In this document: positions 48,962 to 60,900 of the stretch, in pieces | Layout: the number at the start of each line of letters is the position of its first letter | How positions within the stretch are numbered: position 1 is the stretch's first letter | NCBI GenBank assembly: GCA_037102815.1 | Contig: BTPP01000004.1 | Span: 2,046,001 to 2,110,000, forward strand | Reading direction: 5' to 3' | Origin: Neurospora intermedia | Taxonomy: Eukaryota > Ascomycota > Sordariomycetes > Sordariales > Sordariaceae | Length of the DNA stretch: 64,000 nt | Program-made: the position numbers and the translations under genes | The notes under the pieces: generated by a model | Database searches by the model: none | What the model saw: the letters and a program-made list of their open reading frames with translations, nothing else | Told to the model about the DNA's origin: nothing

Positions 48962-49957
48962 TCAAGCAGTAGAAGCCCACAGCTCCCTCATCTGCACCAG
49001 TCCCGGGATACTTCCCAGCAACCCCACCACCATCTCGCTCACCAGCCCCTTCTCACTACTCCAATGTACCGTCAACGGCGCCCACGCCAAGTTCTTGGCC
49101 AGGTTGCCCTTCCAGCTATCCTCCTTCCACCTTTCCTTCGGCTCCAGCGCCAGGAGCCGTCCAATCTCAATCCCGACATACGCAGCCCAGAACCTAGCTG
49201 ACCACAGATACGCCTTTCCGATGCGCGCGGGTTGCCAACCCAGTACGCCCTTGGAGGAAAGGTAGGCGCCGTTTTCGAGGACTTGCAGGGCGACGCAGAG
49301 GGAGAATTGCAAGAGCGAGATGGCTGTCTCGGTTGTGGAGGGGAGTTGCTCCTTTTCCGAGGAGGCAGAAAGGGCGGCAGAAGGGTTGCGCTTCGCCCGC
49401 CAAACAGCCGCCGCTTTGGCAAAGACGCCCTTGCCCCAGAAGTACATGCCCACCAAAGCCCAGAGGCGGGTCATGGTACGGGCCTCACTCAGCAGGGTGG
49501 AAAGCGCATTGAGGCGCTTGGCGTGGACGAGGGCTTTGGCAGCCGCAGGCGCGACGGCGGCGGCAGTCTTGGAGTCGACCACGACCGCGGTCTTGGCGCC
49601 CGGGGGCACGGAACCCGCAATGACGGCTAGCCACTCGCGCAAGGACCGTTGGAGGATGGAGCGCGAGAGGACCCCCAAAATCGAGGCGGAGAACTTGGAG
49701 GTGTAGCAGAGTAGGAGGAGGACGGTGTCGATGCCCGTGGGTGTGGATAGGCACTTGTTGAGCCGCGCGAGGAAAGCGTCGGAGGCGTAGAGGGCCTTGG
49801 CCAGGGCGGCCGGCGATGGCTGGGGCTTCTTTTCGTTGACGGACGTGATGGGCTCGAGAGCGGCGGCGGCGGAGGGAGGGGGGATAGGCTCGCCCGAGGG
49901 AAGGTCGGCGACGGGCGCGACGGGCTCCGACGCGACGGCGGGCGCTGAGTCGGACAT
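48962..49957 (-). CDS. Peroxisomal membrane protein, PEX11 family (PEX11C-like)
   Basis: A single exon of 331 codons from ATG 49957. An Ala/Pro-rich N-terminus (1-50) precedes the PEX11-type body: FLARLNKCLSTPTGIDTVLL at about 62-81, a hydrophobic amphipathic segment at about 74-97, RLWALVGMYFWGKGVF at about 164-179 and FSLCVALQVLENGAYLSSKG at about 220-239, closing with a hydrophobic C-terminal helix (EMVVGLLGSIPGLVQM). This layout matches the divergent PEX11C/GIM5-type members of filamentous ascomycetes, which act in peroxisome elongation and fission and, in this lineage, in Woronin-body-bearing peroxisomes. Assignment rests on overall pattern rather than one diagnostic motif, so the subfamily is less sure than the family. 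Confidence 0.78.
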   Translation of the reverse strand: MSDSAPAVASEPVAPVADLPSGEPIPPPSAAAALEPITSVNEKKPQPSPAALAKALYASDAFLARLNKCLSTPTGIDTVLLLLCYTSKFSASILGVLSRSILQRSLREWLAVIAGSVPPGAKTAVVVDSKTAAAVAPAAAKALVHAKRLNALSTLLSEARTMTRLWALVGMYFWGKGVFAKAAAVWRAKRNPSAALSASSEKEQLPSTTETAISLLQFSLCVALQVLENGAYLSSKGVLGWQPARIGKAYLWSARFWAAYVGIEIGRLLALEPKERWKEDSWKGNLAKNLAWAPLTVHWSSEKGLVSEMVVGLLGSIPGLVQMRELWASTA

Positions 49958-50993
49958 TATGATTATTGACTTTGGGATGTGGATAGTTGGTAGGAGATAT
50001 GCTCAGAAGGTCAAGATGTCGTCGGCTGGAGAGAGACAGTGAAAGTGGAAAAGGAAGAACAAAATCACGGGAAACAACTCGGTCGGCTGGAAACTCCCAC
50101 GTGTATTGATTGCCGAGAGATTGATACGGGTTATGTCCTTCAACAGAGCTCGCTGGAGTTCGTCCCAAGAGATCAAGACCTGGATCCAAGGAAGATAAAA
50201 ATCAGATAAAATGGTATGATGGTTTGAATGGTCTGGGATTGGTGGTCGGTTGATGTGCCGATGCTCGGTCCGTAGAAGATGATGTGGAGAGTAGCTTGTC
50301 AAAAGTGTCAAGGTTGTGTACGGGAGGGGACCGAGGCGAGGGGACAAGAAGGGACGAAGAGGGGGAATCTTTGGACGGAGTCTCCATTACCACGTTTTCC
50401 GACTTTATTTGATGAACACAATCTTCAACGGTTCAACACGGCCCTTACCCATGACTATGCACACATTTGCTTGTAGTCAATTCCATTAAGGTAGCTTACA
50501 CAGACACACAATTGTTCGCAGTGTAATCATCATCATGAAGAGAAACGTTCAATTTCCCCAGATTCATTCAATTGATTCACGGTTTCCAGGTCGCGCGCAC
50601 AGTTATCTGATCTTTGTGAATGCCTCGGTCCGCGGGGCAGTGTGGAGGCTGTCAGAAACCCCTGCTCCTGTCAGTGGATGGCACTTGTAGGGATGACGGC
50701 TGTAGAAGTGCAGCCGATGAAGATGCGAGGTCTACAGCTGTCGACTGACCGTCATGACATTGGCACCTGGCAGGTCTGTTGACAGACTCCTGAACAACAC
50801 TTATTACAGTATTCATAACGACACTACCGCGCCCCCAGCAAGCGTATATCATGAGGTAAAATGTATTCATATGAAACGAAGCACAAGATATGAAATGTTA
50901 AATATGTATTACGTTATCTACTTTATATCCCAATATGTCCAGACCCAATGCTTTCTACCACGCAACCGGCACGTCCAGGCCCAAGGAGTCTTC
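49958..50993. promoter_or_regulatory. Promoter of PEX11-like gene and 3' region of irs4
   Basis: 1.04 kb between two minus-strand genes: the upstream region of the PEX11-like gene (from 49958) and the 3' UTR of irs4 (below 50994). No other feature seen. Confidence 0.5.
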
Positions 50994-53723
50994 CTAAAAC
51001 ACACCCTTCAAATGCCCCTTTGTCCTCCCCTTGTGCGCCTTTGGCGCCTTCACATTAACACTCAAGACCCGATCCATCGCGCTCTCCCACACGCCTTCCC
51101 CGACCACCGTTGGTATCTTCCTGCCTCTTAACCTCTGATCAATCAACCACATGCCCACCACAAACTCCTGCTTATCCAGCGCCCCGCACTTGCGCCGATC
51201 CACAAGCTCCCAGACCTCCGCCAGCTCGTCCACCGGCAGCCGGCTCCGACTCCAGATATCCCTAACTACGACATTCACCACCAGATCCGCCTCGGGACCT
51301 TCCCACGCCCGCGAAAGGTCGACCTGCCCCAGCGAGTCGTCCGGCGGCGGTAGCGGCTGCCAGTTCTCCGGGTGCTCGAACGCAAAACCAGGACGCAGAA
51401 AGAGACCCCTGTTGCTGGCCCAGACGGCTTCATACCGCCGTCGCTGACGGATTGTCATCTCGTCGCGCCAGCGCCGGCGTGCTCCCTCGTTGTGCGCATG
51501 TTTCTTGCCACCTAGGTGCTTTTTGCGGTGGCGGTGCGTTTGCAGGCGCAAGTCTTCGTCGTCCGACAGAGAGCGAGGGGCGCGGAGCGTCTTGAGGAGG
51601 CTGGCTGGCTGCGTATGCTCTGTCTGACGGCTGGGTCCTGTTCGGAGTGGTAGGCTGTCGGCGGTGCGTTGTGGTATCAACGGTCTGGTGTGAGGAGGAC
51701 TCTGGGTGCGGTGGCGGAGGTGATGATGAGGAAGGTGGTGATGACGATGCCCACGCCGGGGAGGAGGAACGGGTGGAAGGCCAGGTGATTCCAAGGATGT
51801 TTGGGTCAGTGCTGTGAGACGTGATGACGCGAGGTTGCTTGCTATCATGGCATTCGTAAGGGAGTCAAGGCTCATCTCAGGAGTTGGGCTGGCCCCGGTA
51901 CTGTAACTGTATAGCCCGGTCCCAGGACGCAAGACAGGCGACGGTCGGGTTTGGGATGCCGGGGACCGCACAGACGCCGGGGTACTCACCCGGGACGCCC
52001 TGGATGAGGTGCTGGTATTGGCCCTGTCCAGCCGAGGACGAACTCTCTCCAGTTCCTTGGTTGGCGTCTGAGGTCGTGGAGATGGGCTAGAGGAGGCTGA
52101 GACAAAAGTTTCGTCGGACGAAGTAGAGTTTCGAGACATATGGCGGTCCCCGAGACCGGTCTCTGCGCTTTGTCGAATTGTCTGAGACTGATCCACGCTC
52201 GATGAGACAACCCGAGAACTTTTCCTGATGGTTGGCTTGTTGTCAGGTCTCGGGCTGGTAACGGTTTTGTAAGTTTTTGGTACAGCTGGAGAAGATTCAA
52301 GTTGCGGTGTCGAAACGACTCTTCTGGGCTGTGGGGATATAATCTTTGTCTCGGGAATTTGGGCATGCTGAGAAACAGGCGGCGTTGATGGTCGTTTGTC
52401 CGTAGGGACCTCTACCCCTTGCTTCGACTGCACGGTTCGGGGCGTTGCAGGAACCTTCTGCTGGCTCTTTCGCTCACTCGTTCCCTCGAATACTATATCC
52501 TTTGGCCCCGCTACCGTGACTTTACCACCCTCTCTGCTAGGTTTGTCGCGGACATCCCCATCACGGTTCCGTGTCTCAACTTGTTCCTGATTACTAGATT
52601 CGCCATCCCGTCCCATGGCCCCAGTTGAGCTTTTTATCGATTCCACGGTACTGAGGGAAATATCCCTTCTTGGCTTAGGTTTTGGTTTTGGGGCAACCTT
52701 CGACTTGCCTGATGCAACGGAGGGCACTCCTCCAGTTCCACATTGGCTTTCGATGCTGAGGCCTTCTGATGGCGTGGGAGACGGCGACGTTAGTGTCTGA
52801 TGATGTTGGGTTTTTGATGCCGGACGTGGCTTCTTCTTCTTCTTCTTGTTGGCGGTTTGTGCCCCTTCCTGTTTACCGTCGAACATAGCGACCAAAGACG
52901 TTGTGGGTGCAATGGATGCTGTATCCAGATGCTGAGAATCAAATGCGGGAGGAGGAGGTGTGTTTAAGGTTGCTACACTTGAACTGCGTGTCCGGCCTGA
53001 TCGGGCATGTTGCTGAGAATAGACCGGATGCGTTTGTGGATTTGCCGAGCTCAGTGACGGGCTTGGTGATGGCGAACCGGACCTACTGGCGGCCAGAGTT
53101 GCAGCGATCCAAGAAACCGATTTGGGTTCAGAACTGGGCTTTGAGGTTGCTGGAGTAGGAGGATGAGAATAAGAGTTGTCGACTGCTAGGCTAGATAGGG
53201 AAGCTAGGGATGGCCTCCTCGAGCGCATCGCTGGCCGTTTGCTTGGCGCATGATCGTTTGCCCGATCTTCGACATGTTGTTGTTGCTGTTGCGAGCTCCC
53301 GCCGGTGGCCTGGCCATGCAGTTCCTGCCTGTTTGTCCTGCCGGCTGATCCAACACTTGAACTTGAAGATGGCGTTGAGGTGACCACCCGTGATGCTTCG
53401 TTCTTGGAGGTGGTTGGAGGTGAGTGGTCTCTAGCAGCGAGGGTGGCTGCCAAGCGTGCCCCGTTGCTGCCACCAACTGTCCTAGAGGTTGATGTCGAAA
53501 CGGACCCGGTCCCTGGAGTTGGTACCCGTGAACCCCCATGAGGCCGTGGAACGGCGGTATCGCTGCCTTTAGCCGCCGTCCGTTGCTGATGTTGAAAAGC
53601 TAGTGTTGCGCCCTTGAGAGCAGCAGCAAGACCGGAAGTAGCGGGATTCGTAGATGCCCCTGTCGGGGACAAGGTTGGGCTGGCAGGACCACGACCATCG
53701 TTGGAGGTTCCCGAGGCAGACAT
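50994..53723 (-). CDS. irs4: EH-domain protein Irs4/Tax4-like
   Basis: A single exon of 909 codons from ATG 53723. Residues 1 to about 740 are Ser/Thr/Pro-rich and disordered, with a Lys run KKKKKKPR near 290. The only folded part is a C-terminal EH domain at about 760-890 (RRYEAVWASNRGLFL, VVVRDIWSRSRLPVDELAEVW, VDRRKCGALDKQEFVVGMWL). Its EF-hand loop reads D-R-R-K-C-G-A-L-D-K-Q-E, lacking the acidic residues at positions 3 and 5, so calcium binding at this loop is doubtful. A long disordered protein with a single terminal EH domain is the layout of yeast Irs4 and Tax4, which bind the phosphoinositide 5-phosphatase Inp51 through NPF motifs and affect PI(4,5)P2 levels, cell wall integrity and autophagy. 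Confidence 0.87.
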   Translation of the reverse strand: MSASGTSNDGRGPASPTLSPTGASTNPATSGLAAALKGATLAFQHQQRTAAKGSDTAVPRPHGGSRVPTPGTGSVSTSTSRTVGGSNGARLAATLAARDHSPPTTSKNEASRVVTSTPSSSSSVGSAGRTNRQELHGQATGGSSQQQQQHVEDRANDHAPSKRPAMRSRRPSLASLSSLAVDNSYSHPPTPATSKPSSEPKSVSWIAATLAASRSGSPSPSPSLSSANPQTHPVYSQQHARSGRTRSSSVATLNTPPPPAFDSQHLDTASIAPTTSLVAMFDGKQEGAQTANKKKKKKPRPASKTQHHQTLTSPSPTPSEGLSIESQCGTGGVPSVASGKSKVAPKPKPKPRRDISLSTVESIKSSTGAMGRDGESSNQEQVETRNRDGDVRDKPSREGGKVTVAGPKDIVFEGTSERKSQQKVPATPRTVQSKQGVEVPTDKRPSTPPVSQHAQIPETKIISPQPRRVVSTPQLESSPAVPKTYKTVTSPRPDNKPTIRKSSRVVSSSVDQSQTIRQSAETGLGDRHMSRNSTSSDETFVSASSSPSPRPQTPTKELERVRPRLDRANTSTSSRASRVSTPASVRSPASQTRPSPVLRPGTGLYSYSTGASPTPEMSLDSLTNAMIASNLASSRLTALTQTSLESPGLPPVPPPRRGHRHHHLPHHHLRHRTQSPPHTRPLIPQRTADSLPLRTGPSRQTEHTQPASLLKTLRAPRSLSDDEDLRLQTHRHRKKHLGGKKHAHNEGARRRWRDEMTIRQRRRYEAVWASNRGLFLRPGFAFEHPENWQPLPPPDDSLGQVDLSRAWEGPEADLVVNVVVRDIWSRSRLPVDELAEVWELVDRRKCGALDKQEFVVGMWLIDQRLRGRKIPTVVGEGVWESAMDRVLSVNVKAPKAHKGRTKGHLKGVF

Positions 53724-54757
53724 GAAGTTGGAGATTCAGGGAAAGTATTGGTGTTGTTAACAGCTAGAGCCTTTTGACTTGCTGCTGACGGGATATCTTG
53801 AAAGCCTCGGGTCCCCTCCACGGCGTGACAGCAAAGTGTCAAAGGCAGAAAGTAGCAGAAGTGAGACTGGATCTGCGGTCTGCGTTTGGCAACGTGGGTC
53901 TTCTCTCTTGTTTTTTTACGTGGACATTATGTCCAGCATAGGAGGAATAGATGGGGTTGTGGATGGATTCTAGGTTGTTTAAGCGATTGTTAGGCCGCTC
54001 GTTTGTTCGGAAACCCGGCCGGTCCAAGTGGAAACTCGGACTATTTTGACGTGCAGCTGAGTGACGACGAACGGGCTTTGGGAGTGATGCCGCCCCGAGT
54101 GACGGATGACAACATGCAACAGCAAGCGAATCCGCAAGTAAGGCTCTGTTTCTAGAGGGGCAGCAGAGATGCCCCTGGAAGCGATCCCGATGATTGGCAG
54201 GCACGGTTTGGCACTTTCACTTCAACTTTCGATCCCTTCCCGTTTTGTTGTTCAAGTTGTCTTTCCGCTCTTTGTAAAACTGGCTGACAGAGCTAAGTCA
54301 GTACCTAAGTACCTTACCACTCATTCAACCAACAACACAACCTGTCTCTAAAGCCGGTCTGCTGATTTGGCCTGATGTTTGGGAACAGGATTGCCACGAT
54401 TGGTCTCATCTAGCCAAAAGAACATTGCCTAACTACATAGTACCTACTACCTCTATCATGTAAGGTACGGTTTGTGAGGTTATCAGGTGTCAATCGAGCC
54501 CGTGTCGCGGGCACATCCCGCCAGAGGTGTCAGCTCTATGTAATCCACGCAGGCGGTTTCAGCAGGGTCTGTGCGATGTAACAGTGGACCAATTAAGCGG
54601 GGTGCCCCTGCATAGCCGCACAGAGAGGCAGCAGCCAAGCTACATACCCGACGCCCTGGAGGTGAACTACAATATAATGAATGATCCCTGGTTCATACCT
54701 GGAGATGGAGGTCCAAGCACATAAGCACGAGGTGGAAGTTTCGAATTCGAAAAAAAG
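53724..54757. promoter_or_regulatory. Upstream region of irs4
   Basis: About 1 kb of non-coding DNA between the irs4 start and the tRNA. TACCTA-type motifs occur at 54300-54312 and 54440-54452. No gene seen. Confidence 0.5.
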
Positions 54758-54775
54758 AAAAAAAAAGTCCAAAAA
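54758..54775 (-). terminator. RNA polymerase III terminator of tRNA-Ser
   Basis: On the minus strand, T5 (54775-54771) and T9 (54766-54758) follow the tRNA 3' end by 22-39 nt; oligo-T is the Pol III stop signal. Confidence 0.75.
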
Positions 54776-54796
54776 CAAGATATGATGGTCATCGTG

Positions 54797-54878
54797 CGAC
54801 GTGGGCCTGATTCGAACAGACGCTCCCGAAGGAACAAGATTTCTAGTCTTGCGCATTAGACCACTCTGCCACCACGCC
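54797..54878 (-). tRNA. tRNA-Ser (anticodon AGA)
   Basis: An 82-nt class II tRNA without intron. The acceptor stem GGCGTGG pairs with CCACGTC (one G-U), discriminator G. A box TGGCAGAGTGGTC; anticodon loop CTAGAAA on an AAGA/TCTT stem gives AGA (54842-54844); the variable arm is TCC-TTCG-GGA; T arm GTCTG/CAGGC with loop TTCGAAT. The long variable arm, discriminator G and anticodon all agree on serine. Oligo-T tracts follow. Confidence 0.96.
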
Positions 54879-55392
54879 AATTATTATTTGAACAGCATGG
54901 ATGCTGTGTCTACATAGCCACGTACGATGTGCAACCCATTGACCGAAACCGTCGGGCGAAGAGACAACTGGGTGGTGTTATAAAGTGACCGCATTCAGTT
55001 TGGATGTGAGATATTGCGAATATGTTTGTTCTCGCTTGTCCGCGCAAGGCAGAACCGCTTAGACAGCTTCGATGACAGGAATAATTTGATGCATGGCCAA
55101 TGATCGAAGCAAACGCCCAGAGAAAATTCCTTGAACGCTTTCCATTTCCTTTCACTCATCACTTCATGCTACCTACTTCATCCATACTTCTTCCCACCAA
55201 CCGCTGAAACGTCCAAAAAAACCCAGGTAGATGCAGGAGAAAAAATAATGAGACAAGAGAAAAGAAAGAAAAAAGCTCCATATGAACGACAAAGAATCAG
55301 AAACAAAATGGGAATCGAAAGCCACAAGATAACAAGAAAACAGAGAATCCATCCAAACCAAGCGTAACCATGCCGTATCCCGATCCTTACAC
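54879..55392. other. Region between ase1 3' end and tRNA-Ser
   Basis: About 510 bases, A-rich on the plus strand near 55230-55330, holding the ase1 3' UTR and the tRNA 5' flank. Nothing else seen. Confidence 0.5.
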
Positions 55393-57913
55393 TCAGTGAT
55401 AATGAGAATACCCATCCTCATCAGCCCATTCGTTTTGCCCGCCCATAATCCTATCCCCATCAGCATCCACCAAGGCGACACGGCCTGCATGCGCTGGTGG
55501 TTGCAGCCCGCTCTGCTTCATTGCTCGTAATTGCGCCGCTTGCTGAAGTTGGCTAAACCCAAGTTGTGACTGGCTATGTTGGCTAGCATGCGACTGAGGC
55601 CGTGAATCATCCGGCGTCGACCGTCTGAAGCCTCCCAGACTGCGAGCCCCCCGCACCTTATGCAGGTATAGATTTCCAGCCTCTTCCTCAAGATCTGAAC
55701 CGTCCTCGTACGTCTGCCAGTTCTCTGACTCCGACACCGCCGAGCCTGCAGATTCACGGTCGGAAACTTGGCGCACAGGAGGAGGTGGTGCTTGAGGCAA
55801 ATGCTTGAACGATGACTGTGATGCAGTATAAGAAGTCAAAGAAGAATGGGAAGTGCGAGATGTGTGCGAAGAGATCGAGTTGGAATGACCAGGCCGAGTG
55901 GAGGACCTGGAGGAGCCCCTATCATCGTACATATCTTCTGCCTCAACTTCCCGAATAAGGGTGATGCTCGACCTAAGATTAGCACCATTGTAAGGGTTGT
56001 TCGGCTTCTCGAGATCCGGAGGTGGTAGGAGGGAACGCATCTTGGGCGGCGGAGCTCTCAGTAATGGAGCGCCCCGGAGCGTTCCGGTCCCATCCAACCT
56101 CGATTCCGGCCGACCAGTGATACGGTCTACCGGAGCGCTGTTGATAAAAGCAAGGTTTGAAAGGGGCGCTCGAGCTGGAAGACGGGTCGGGCTACCGGAC
56201 TTCCCATTTATAGTCGCGCTCCTTGTCGGAAGTGACGGAGTGCTAGCGCTTGGTGTCTTGGTAGGGCTTCTTGGCGGTTGTCCCCTCAGTGCGTGGGCAC
56301 TATCAGCACGGCTCAAAGTGGCGGCCCTTTCTCTGGGTTTGGCTGCCGAAGCAGATACGCCGGGAGTCTTGGGTCTGCTCGTCCCAAGCCCGGTCTTGGG
56401 GTCTTCCTCCTCAACGGAATCGAGGAACCGTTCTCCATGAACCAGGAATGGCCGGCCATATTCCCCCTCCCATTGTTCCAAAGCCTTGCGGAGATCCACC
56501 GTAACCTTGGGCAGCTCCTTTGCAATGCGCTTCCTCATTTTCTCTTCCCGAAGGAGCTTGCCAGGATCGCGTCTCTCGCCCTTCTGGCCCTTCATCAACA
56601 AGCGTGAAGCATCTTGGCTTGAAGCCGCCAGTTCCTCGCGGTCAGCGACAAGACTCTTGTACTTGTCGACAAGAGACAGCAACGGAGCTCTCTGCTCTTT
56701 CAAGGTCTCTAAACGAGCAATTTCGCGCTCGTGTGCCTCCAGCAGAGCATCGCTGTAGACGTCAGAGAAGGCTGGGGTGAACTCGAGCATCTCATCCTCA
56801 GAGTAGTACAGAGCATCCCACAGCCCTTGGAGCTTGACGCGAGCATCCTCAATGAAAATGTGCATGTTCTGGCGCTTCAGCTCGTTCATGCGCTCCAGCT
56901 CATCTTCAAACTCGTGGATTTGTCGCAAACCGCAGCCACGGTTGCTGTTAAGGAAGGCCTTGCGCACACTCTCGTCCACCCCAAGCTTTTCCCAGAGTTC
57001 TCCAACTGTCGCCTTAAGATTGGCTAGACGGTTTTCTCGGTTCTTCTTCTCGTCGGCCAGCTTGTCTTTCTTGGCTCGGAGTCGTTCAATGTCCACTTGG
57101 TGAAGACCCAACTGTTCTGGCGCATCCCGGTAGTACTTGACTATAGCACCATCCGTTTGCGCTTGTGGCGTCCCAAGCTCAGCCCACAGCTGGATAATAT
57201 CTTCTGACACAGACTTGACGGCTGCGACCCGGCGAGTGTACTCCTCAAAGACTCTCGTGAACTCCTCATCCAGCTTCTGCACATATGAGTCGGTCAAGTC
57301 GAAAGTTGTCGATACTGGCTGATCGGGCGCGGTGGGTGGTAGTTCGAGTTTTACAAAGCCTGGTTCCAGGTGTAACGAATACGATTCAAGGGCTTGCGCC
57401 AATTCTGCCACAGTGTCAGTACAAGTCTGTGGTTTTTGTGGGAAGAGGCGGCGGAAAACGTACTCTTGATCTCCTCGTACCGCTCTCTGTGCGCCCTGGC
57501 TACCTGACTGTGTTTTTCTTGGAGACCCTGGATACACTGGACGAGTGGGTATGTGACCTTGAGTCCATCGTCTTCAAGTGACCGCCGGGCCTTCTTGGTG
57601 TCATCCATGGCCGCCTCCATTTGTCGGATTGTTGTGATTATCCCCTGGGCCTCCTCAACCATCTCCTGCTTCTCGTTTGTCACTCGGCGCACCTGATTCT
57701 GCAGTGTCTCGGAGAGAGCTGCAAAAAGCTTTAATGAGAGCGGATTAGCCGATGCTCGCCGTGCCTTGTGCGCAATTGTCGCCTCTGCTTGTTTTTGCTC
57801 ACCTCGGCTTCTCTATGCTCGCGATCATTGTGGGCAACACCAATCTCGTCAAATAGGCCATGCAACTGACCGACAATGGTGTTGACCTGTTGCGCCAGGT
57901 AGCTGATATCCAT
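55393..57913 (-). CDS. ase1: Microtubule-bundling protein Ase1/PRC1/MAP65
   Basis: Three exons, 57803-57913, 57464-57728 and 55393-57404, join in phase (donors GTGAGC and GTACGT, acceptors TAAAG and GGCAG) to 795 aa. The start MDISYLAQQVNTIVGQLHGLFDEIG and the junctions REAELFAALSETLQ and RYEEIKKLAQALESY are family-like. Residues 1 to about 330 form the coiled-coil/spectrin dimerisation rod, and about 330-490 the microtubule-binding spectrin domain (FLNSNRGCGLRQIHEFEDEL, LWDALYYSEDEMLEFTPAF). The C-terminal 300 residues are Ser/Pro/Arg-rich and disordered, with many SP/TP sites like those regulating Ase1 through Cdk1. The family crosslinks antiparallel microtubules in the spindle midzone during anaphase. 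Confidence 0.95.
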
Positions 57914-60900
57914 GTTGGGTAGACTGTTATTCTCTCGGATTTGGTAAAACGAGTGTGGGCGGTATGAGCAGTATGGTAAAGGTGACGGCGGTGAGGGTGT
58001 CGTCGTCTGGCGGGAGCGTCTTGTCGAACAGGACGTGGTCGCTAATTCAGGCGCGGGGCGTGCCGATAGGGTGATATTCGGCTGCAGCAAGAGGCCTAAA
58101 GTATGCGACTTATGACGTGCAGCTGGGACTTGGGTGCTTCTAGTCTGCAGCTGTGAGGTCTGAAACTACACGGCGGGCAGCTGGGTTTACACAAGTCGAG
58201 TCGACGGGAGATTCCACCGCAGTAGGCGGGTCGAAAGTATATCAATGCGATGTGCTCAAGTCAAGAGGCATACAGACATTCCATGCAGAGGGGATGGAAG
58301 AACAAGCGACGGTAGATGAGGTCGCAGGAAGAAGTAAAAAAAAAAAAAAAAAGAATGCGCACTGAAAGCGACGGTGGGTGAGGATGTGGTAATGAGAAAA
58401 GAAAGTTGGAGAAAAGGGAGAGAAAAGGCGGAAAGAAGGAAGTAGTGACAAGGTGGTGAATAGTCCCAGGAACAATTGAGGAAACGACGGGTTGTGGCCG
58501 AAGCTTTTGACGGTTGTGAGATGGATGCACTTTTTCGCTCTAAATTCGGGTTCGACTGACTGCTGAGACTCTTGGGTACTTTTTAGGTACGTACGTAAGT
58601 ACCTAGGTGGTGTACATAGCAGAGTAGCCCGTGTATTACCTACCGTACTTCTCTCTTCCTCTATTCGACAGGATCCGGGTCCAACCACCAACCACTCAGC
58701 CCACCTCACTGGCTCTTTTTTTCTTTCTTTCTCAGTGTTTGCGACGGACAGAGAGGACGGCCTGGCGTGCGGCTGTTTGGCGCCTGTTCCTCGTCGTATC
58801 CAGAGCAACGCCCGCTTTTAGTGTCAGATCCCGATGCGCCCCACAGCACGTCTCCACTCTTCAGAGTCCTCCCGTTGACTTGCCCCGGCCTGGATTCGGG
58901 TCCCAGCAGAGGGACGATAAGTGGAAGCACAGCACGGTAAGCAGTCTTCGGTTTCCAGCGCCTTGATATTCGTGGGATTGCGAGCGACGAACTCAAGGGA
59001 AATGAATGTCTCAGGAGGAGAAGAACTGCAGGTGATGCGATAAACTCCGGGCTGGAAGGGAGAGAGAGAGCCTCAGAAGGTAGGTCCAAGCCATGATGAA
59101 ACCTCCTCCCCTCCTCTCCTCCTTGCATACCTCTACATAGAGGTACCTTTGGTTGGTCTTGGCCCTGATGGCTCAGCTTGGGACAAGAGCTTCCTGAGAG
59201 CCCACAACTAAGCCCACCGCGCCCACACACCGCAACCGTCTAGCGCCCCAAGGCCTCCTTCCGATTATCCACTTCGTCCTGTTCCTTGCTTTGAAACGTT
59301 TCCGTTACCCCTCCTGCCCGCCATTGCACACCCGAACCTTCGGGGGCCGGGCCTCCGCGTCTAATTCGGACCAATCTTCGGTTCAAGTTGTCTTCCTTGC
59401 TTTTCATCCCTCGTGCGGTGCCTCTCTCTCGCTTCGTTGCTGTCTTATCTTTTTCACTCGGCAACAACAAAGTGATGTCCGTAACCGTAGCTTCGGAACC
59501 ACCATCCTTTGTTCCTGATGCACCCATAGCTTGCGACATCTCCCATGCAGCAAGCAGCCAGCAGCCATCCCTTCCATCGAATAGAGCGATTGGATGTTTA
59601 TCAGATGCACACTGCAGGTAAGGTAAGGACTTGAAGGTCGCAGTTGCGTTCAACAAGCCAACGAATCCATCCAATGGTGGTTGACAGAACAAAGGATGTC
59701 AAACTTGATCAAAACACACCATCTTCTTCCATGCATATGTATCCTATTTCTAGTCAGGGCATCGGTGATTCAAAGATAGGCAAGGTACTTTACCTGAGAC
59801 GACGCAGGAGGCCTGCCGACTTACATAAAATCCACAAACAAACATCGGTATCAGTTTTATATATCTGAGGGGACCTCTCTTACCCACTTCAATCCCCCCC
59901 TTCAGGCTCAAACCGCACTTGTTGTTGTTTACTTTTACCCAACCAGCAGTGTCTGTCGATTGATGGCTGGTAGAGATCAACCCTCCATTATCTCTCAGGT
60001 CCATCTTTTCTTGTTTTTCCTGTCAACAAAAGCAGATGCAAGTCATCAACATCGAATGATAGCGCCTAGCTCAGCTCGTCCATGCCGATTCTGCAGTTCA
60101 GGTCTCCCATCTTACGCCGCACCTACAATCAGGCTACTATGGTAGTGTACCTCGAGTCTACCTCCTGCGTACCTGCCTAGCTACATACCAACTTACAATG
60201 GAGCTTACGTACCTACTACCCCTCCAAGCGCCCCTCCTCCTCCAACCAAAACCAGCCGCTCTCGTCTTCCTCCAGCCTCCTCGATTCTTCAAACAAAACC
60301 CTCCCACCGAATCAGAGTTCACGAACGCCCAAGTTGCATCTCCGCAAGCATAAAGTATCGAGCCACCAACATCATGCCCGCAACGCTCCTCATGCCGAAC
60401 CCGGCAGAAAAGAAACCAATGCTAGACCGAGGCCGAGAGCCTTCTTGCCTTTCCTGGTGCCCGAAACCTGTCTCTCAATCATGCACATACTGTAAAAATG
60501 AGGCTAAATGTACACTAACGATTGCAGCATTAAACATCCGATGAGCTAGTGGGGTTTTGCTTGGCTGACGTACTTGACGCGGAGAAGTCTTCCGTGAAAA
60601 GAAAGAGAGAAAAAAAGATAAAAATAAATGCAAAAGTAAGATTGTGACCGCTGTTATTTCCTTTTAAAACTTTTCATCATGTTTGAAAAGACAACTGGGG
60701 CCGAGTACGGGTATCTAAAGTTACACATGCCAACACATCTGGTAGGGAAGTGGTTCTAGACTCTTTCTGGAAGAGGAAGTGGAAGGCAGACACGTGGTAC
60801 TTGACTATGTTTTCTTTCCCAGGCGTTCGGCCGTTGCGAGAAAAGAAAACATAAAATGATTTGAGTCAACACTAAGGTAAGGAACAAACCTAAAAGAAGA

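Noticed and set aside
59240-59692. 150-codon minus ORF between ase1 and efl1
   Set aside because: No codon bias or homology recognisable; the sequence is equally open on the other strand.
60357-60510. Short minus-strand frame with a hydrophobic stretch (GFFSAGFGMRSVAGMMLVAR)
   Set aside because: Could be the last exon of a small membrane protein, but no upstream exon or start could be joined convincingly.
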